DNA of 64,000 nt, taken from assembly GCF_005434965.1 (NCBI RefSeq), contig NZ_SKCI01000001.1, forward strand, positions 704,952 to 768,951. The letters are read 5' to 3'. The notes beneath the pieces were generated by a model that was not told the origin of the DNA, made no database searches, and saw nothing but the letters and a program-made list of their open reading frames with translations. The stretch's first letter is position 1, and every line of letters starts with the position of its first letter. Origin of the DNA: Marimonas lutisalis. GTDB lineage: Bacteria; Pseudomonadota; Alphaproteobacteria; Rhodobacterales; Rhodobacteraceae. A program made the position numbers and the translations under genes. Of this stretch, positions 63,548 through 64,000 are shown in pieces.

Positions 63548-64000
63548 TCAGATGGCCAGATATTCTGCGCGCAGCTCTTCGTTTTCAAGCACCTCTTCGG
63601 CGGAGCCGTCGAAAACGATGCCGCCGGTATCGAGGATCACCGCGCGATCGGCCAGTTCCAGCGCGCGCACGGCGTTCTGTTCGACGATCACGGTGGTGAT
63701 GCCCTGCTCCTTGATCACGCGCAGGGTTTTCTCGATCTCGTCGACGATCACGGGGGCAAGGCCCTCGTAGGGCTCATCAAGCAGGAGCACCTTGATGTCG
63801 CGCGCCAGCGCACGGGCGACGGCGAGCATCTGCTGTTCACCGCCCGAGAGCGTCACGCCTTCCTGCTTGCGCCGTTCGGCGAGGCGGGGAAACAGCTCGT
63901 ACAGACGTTCGAGCGACCAGCCGATGGGCGGGGCGATCTGGGCGAGTTGCAGGTTTTCCTCGACCGTGAGGCCGGGGATGATGCAGCGATCTTCGGGCAC
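63548..64000 (-). CDS. ABC transporter ATP-binding protein, LivF type (5' part outside window)
   Basis: The visible 150 residues are the C-terminal two thirds of a branched-chain-amino-acid-type ATPase: VPEDRCIIPGLTVEENL, the signature LSGGEQQMLAVARAL, Walker B LLLDEPYEGLAP and the H-loop region replaced by VIVEQN as in LivF proteins. The Walker A part and the start lie beyond the right edge. The substrate (amino acid, amide or urea) cannot be told. Confidence 0.9.
   Translation of the reverse strand: MPEDRCIIPGLTVEENLQLAQIAPPIGWSLERLYELFPRLAERRKQEGVTLSGGEQQMLAVARALARDIKVLLLDEPYEGLAPVIVDEIEKTLRVIKEQGITTVIVEQNAVRALELADRAVILDTGGIVFDGSAEEVLENEELRAEYLAI

Overview
The window is GC-rich and densely coded. 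Three things point to an alphaproteobacterium of the Rhodobacterales, most likely the Rhodobacteraceae/roseobacter group: an interspersed nuo operon, a thiosulfate-oxidation (sox) cluster in the order soxT-R-S / soxV-W-X-Y-Z-A-B ... C-D-W2-E-F, and the NDUFA12-mlaD-DUF2155 / aat / accC-accB neighbourhood. I saw no rRNA, tRNA, CRISPR array, insertion sequence or prophage.

Layout. (1) 1-1107: end of a leucine-degradation block (HMG-CoA lyase 3' part, methylglutaconyl-CoA hydratase-like enzyme). (2) 1331-2992: secreted von Willebrand A protein. (3) 3321-22713: complete nuoA-N operon (14 complex I subunits). At least nine extra genes are threaded between the subunit genes: a sulfotransferase, an NTF2-like protein, three small lipoproteins, a membrane protein that repeats the unusual C-terminal domain of NuoE, two small DUF proteins and a carboxymuconolactone-decarboxylase-like protein. 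(4) 22820-26021: birA, coaX, rnj. (5) 26078-35070: a mixed housekeeping/accessory stretch with a DUF4166 protein, a 2OG-Fe oxygenase, a DEAD-box helicase, two tandem glycosyltransferases, prfC, an orphan BrnA-like antitoxin, a Hint-domain protein and a divergent SDR. (6) 35366-51144: the sox cluster. Its regulator and transport genes (soxT, soxR, soxS) face away from soxVWXYZAB. A three-gene reverse-strand insert (FAD amine oxidase, SGNH protein, GSCFA protein) separates soxB from soxCD-W2-E-F. (7) 51354-53390: clpP, clpX. (8) 53509-57245: NDUFA12 homologue, mlaD, DUF2155, aat, accC, accB. (9) 57402-60381: PAS-LuxR regulator divergent from an acyl-CoA ligase and a 3-hydroxybutyrate-dehydrogenase-like SDR. 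(10) 60391-64000: two small proteins, acs, and a partial livF-type ATPase.

How the parts work together: complex I (nuo plus the distant NDUFA12 homologue) feeds the quinone pool. The periplasmic Sox system (SoxXA, SoxYZ, SoxB, SoxCD, with SoxE/SoxF and SoxV/W/S thiol chemistry) oxidises thiosulfate and delivers electrons to cytochrome c, controlled by the ArsR-type repressor SoxR. acs, accBC and birA connect acetate, biotin and fatty-acid metabolism.

Most notable signals: the accessory genes in nuo with a duplicated NuoE tail domain; a shared inverted-repeat operator (CAAATTC-N8-GAATTTG) before soxX, soxC and, more weakly, soxB; the insert that splits sox; and two families of short dispersed intergenic repeats.
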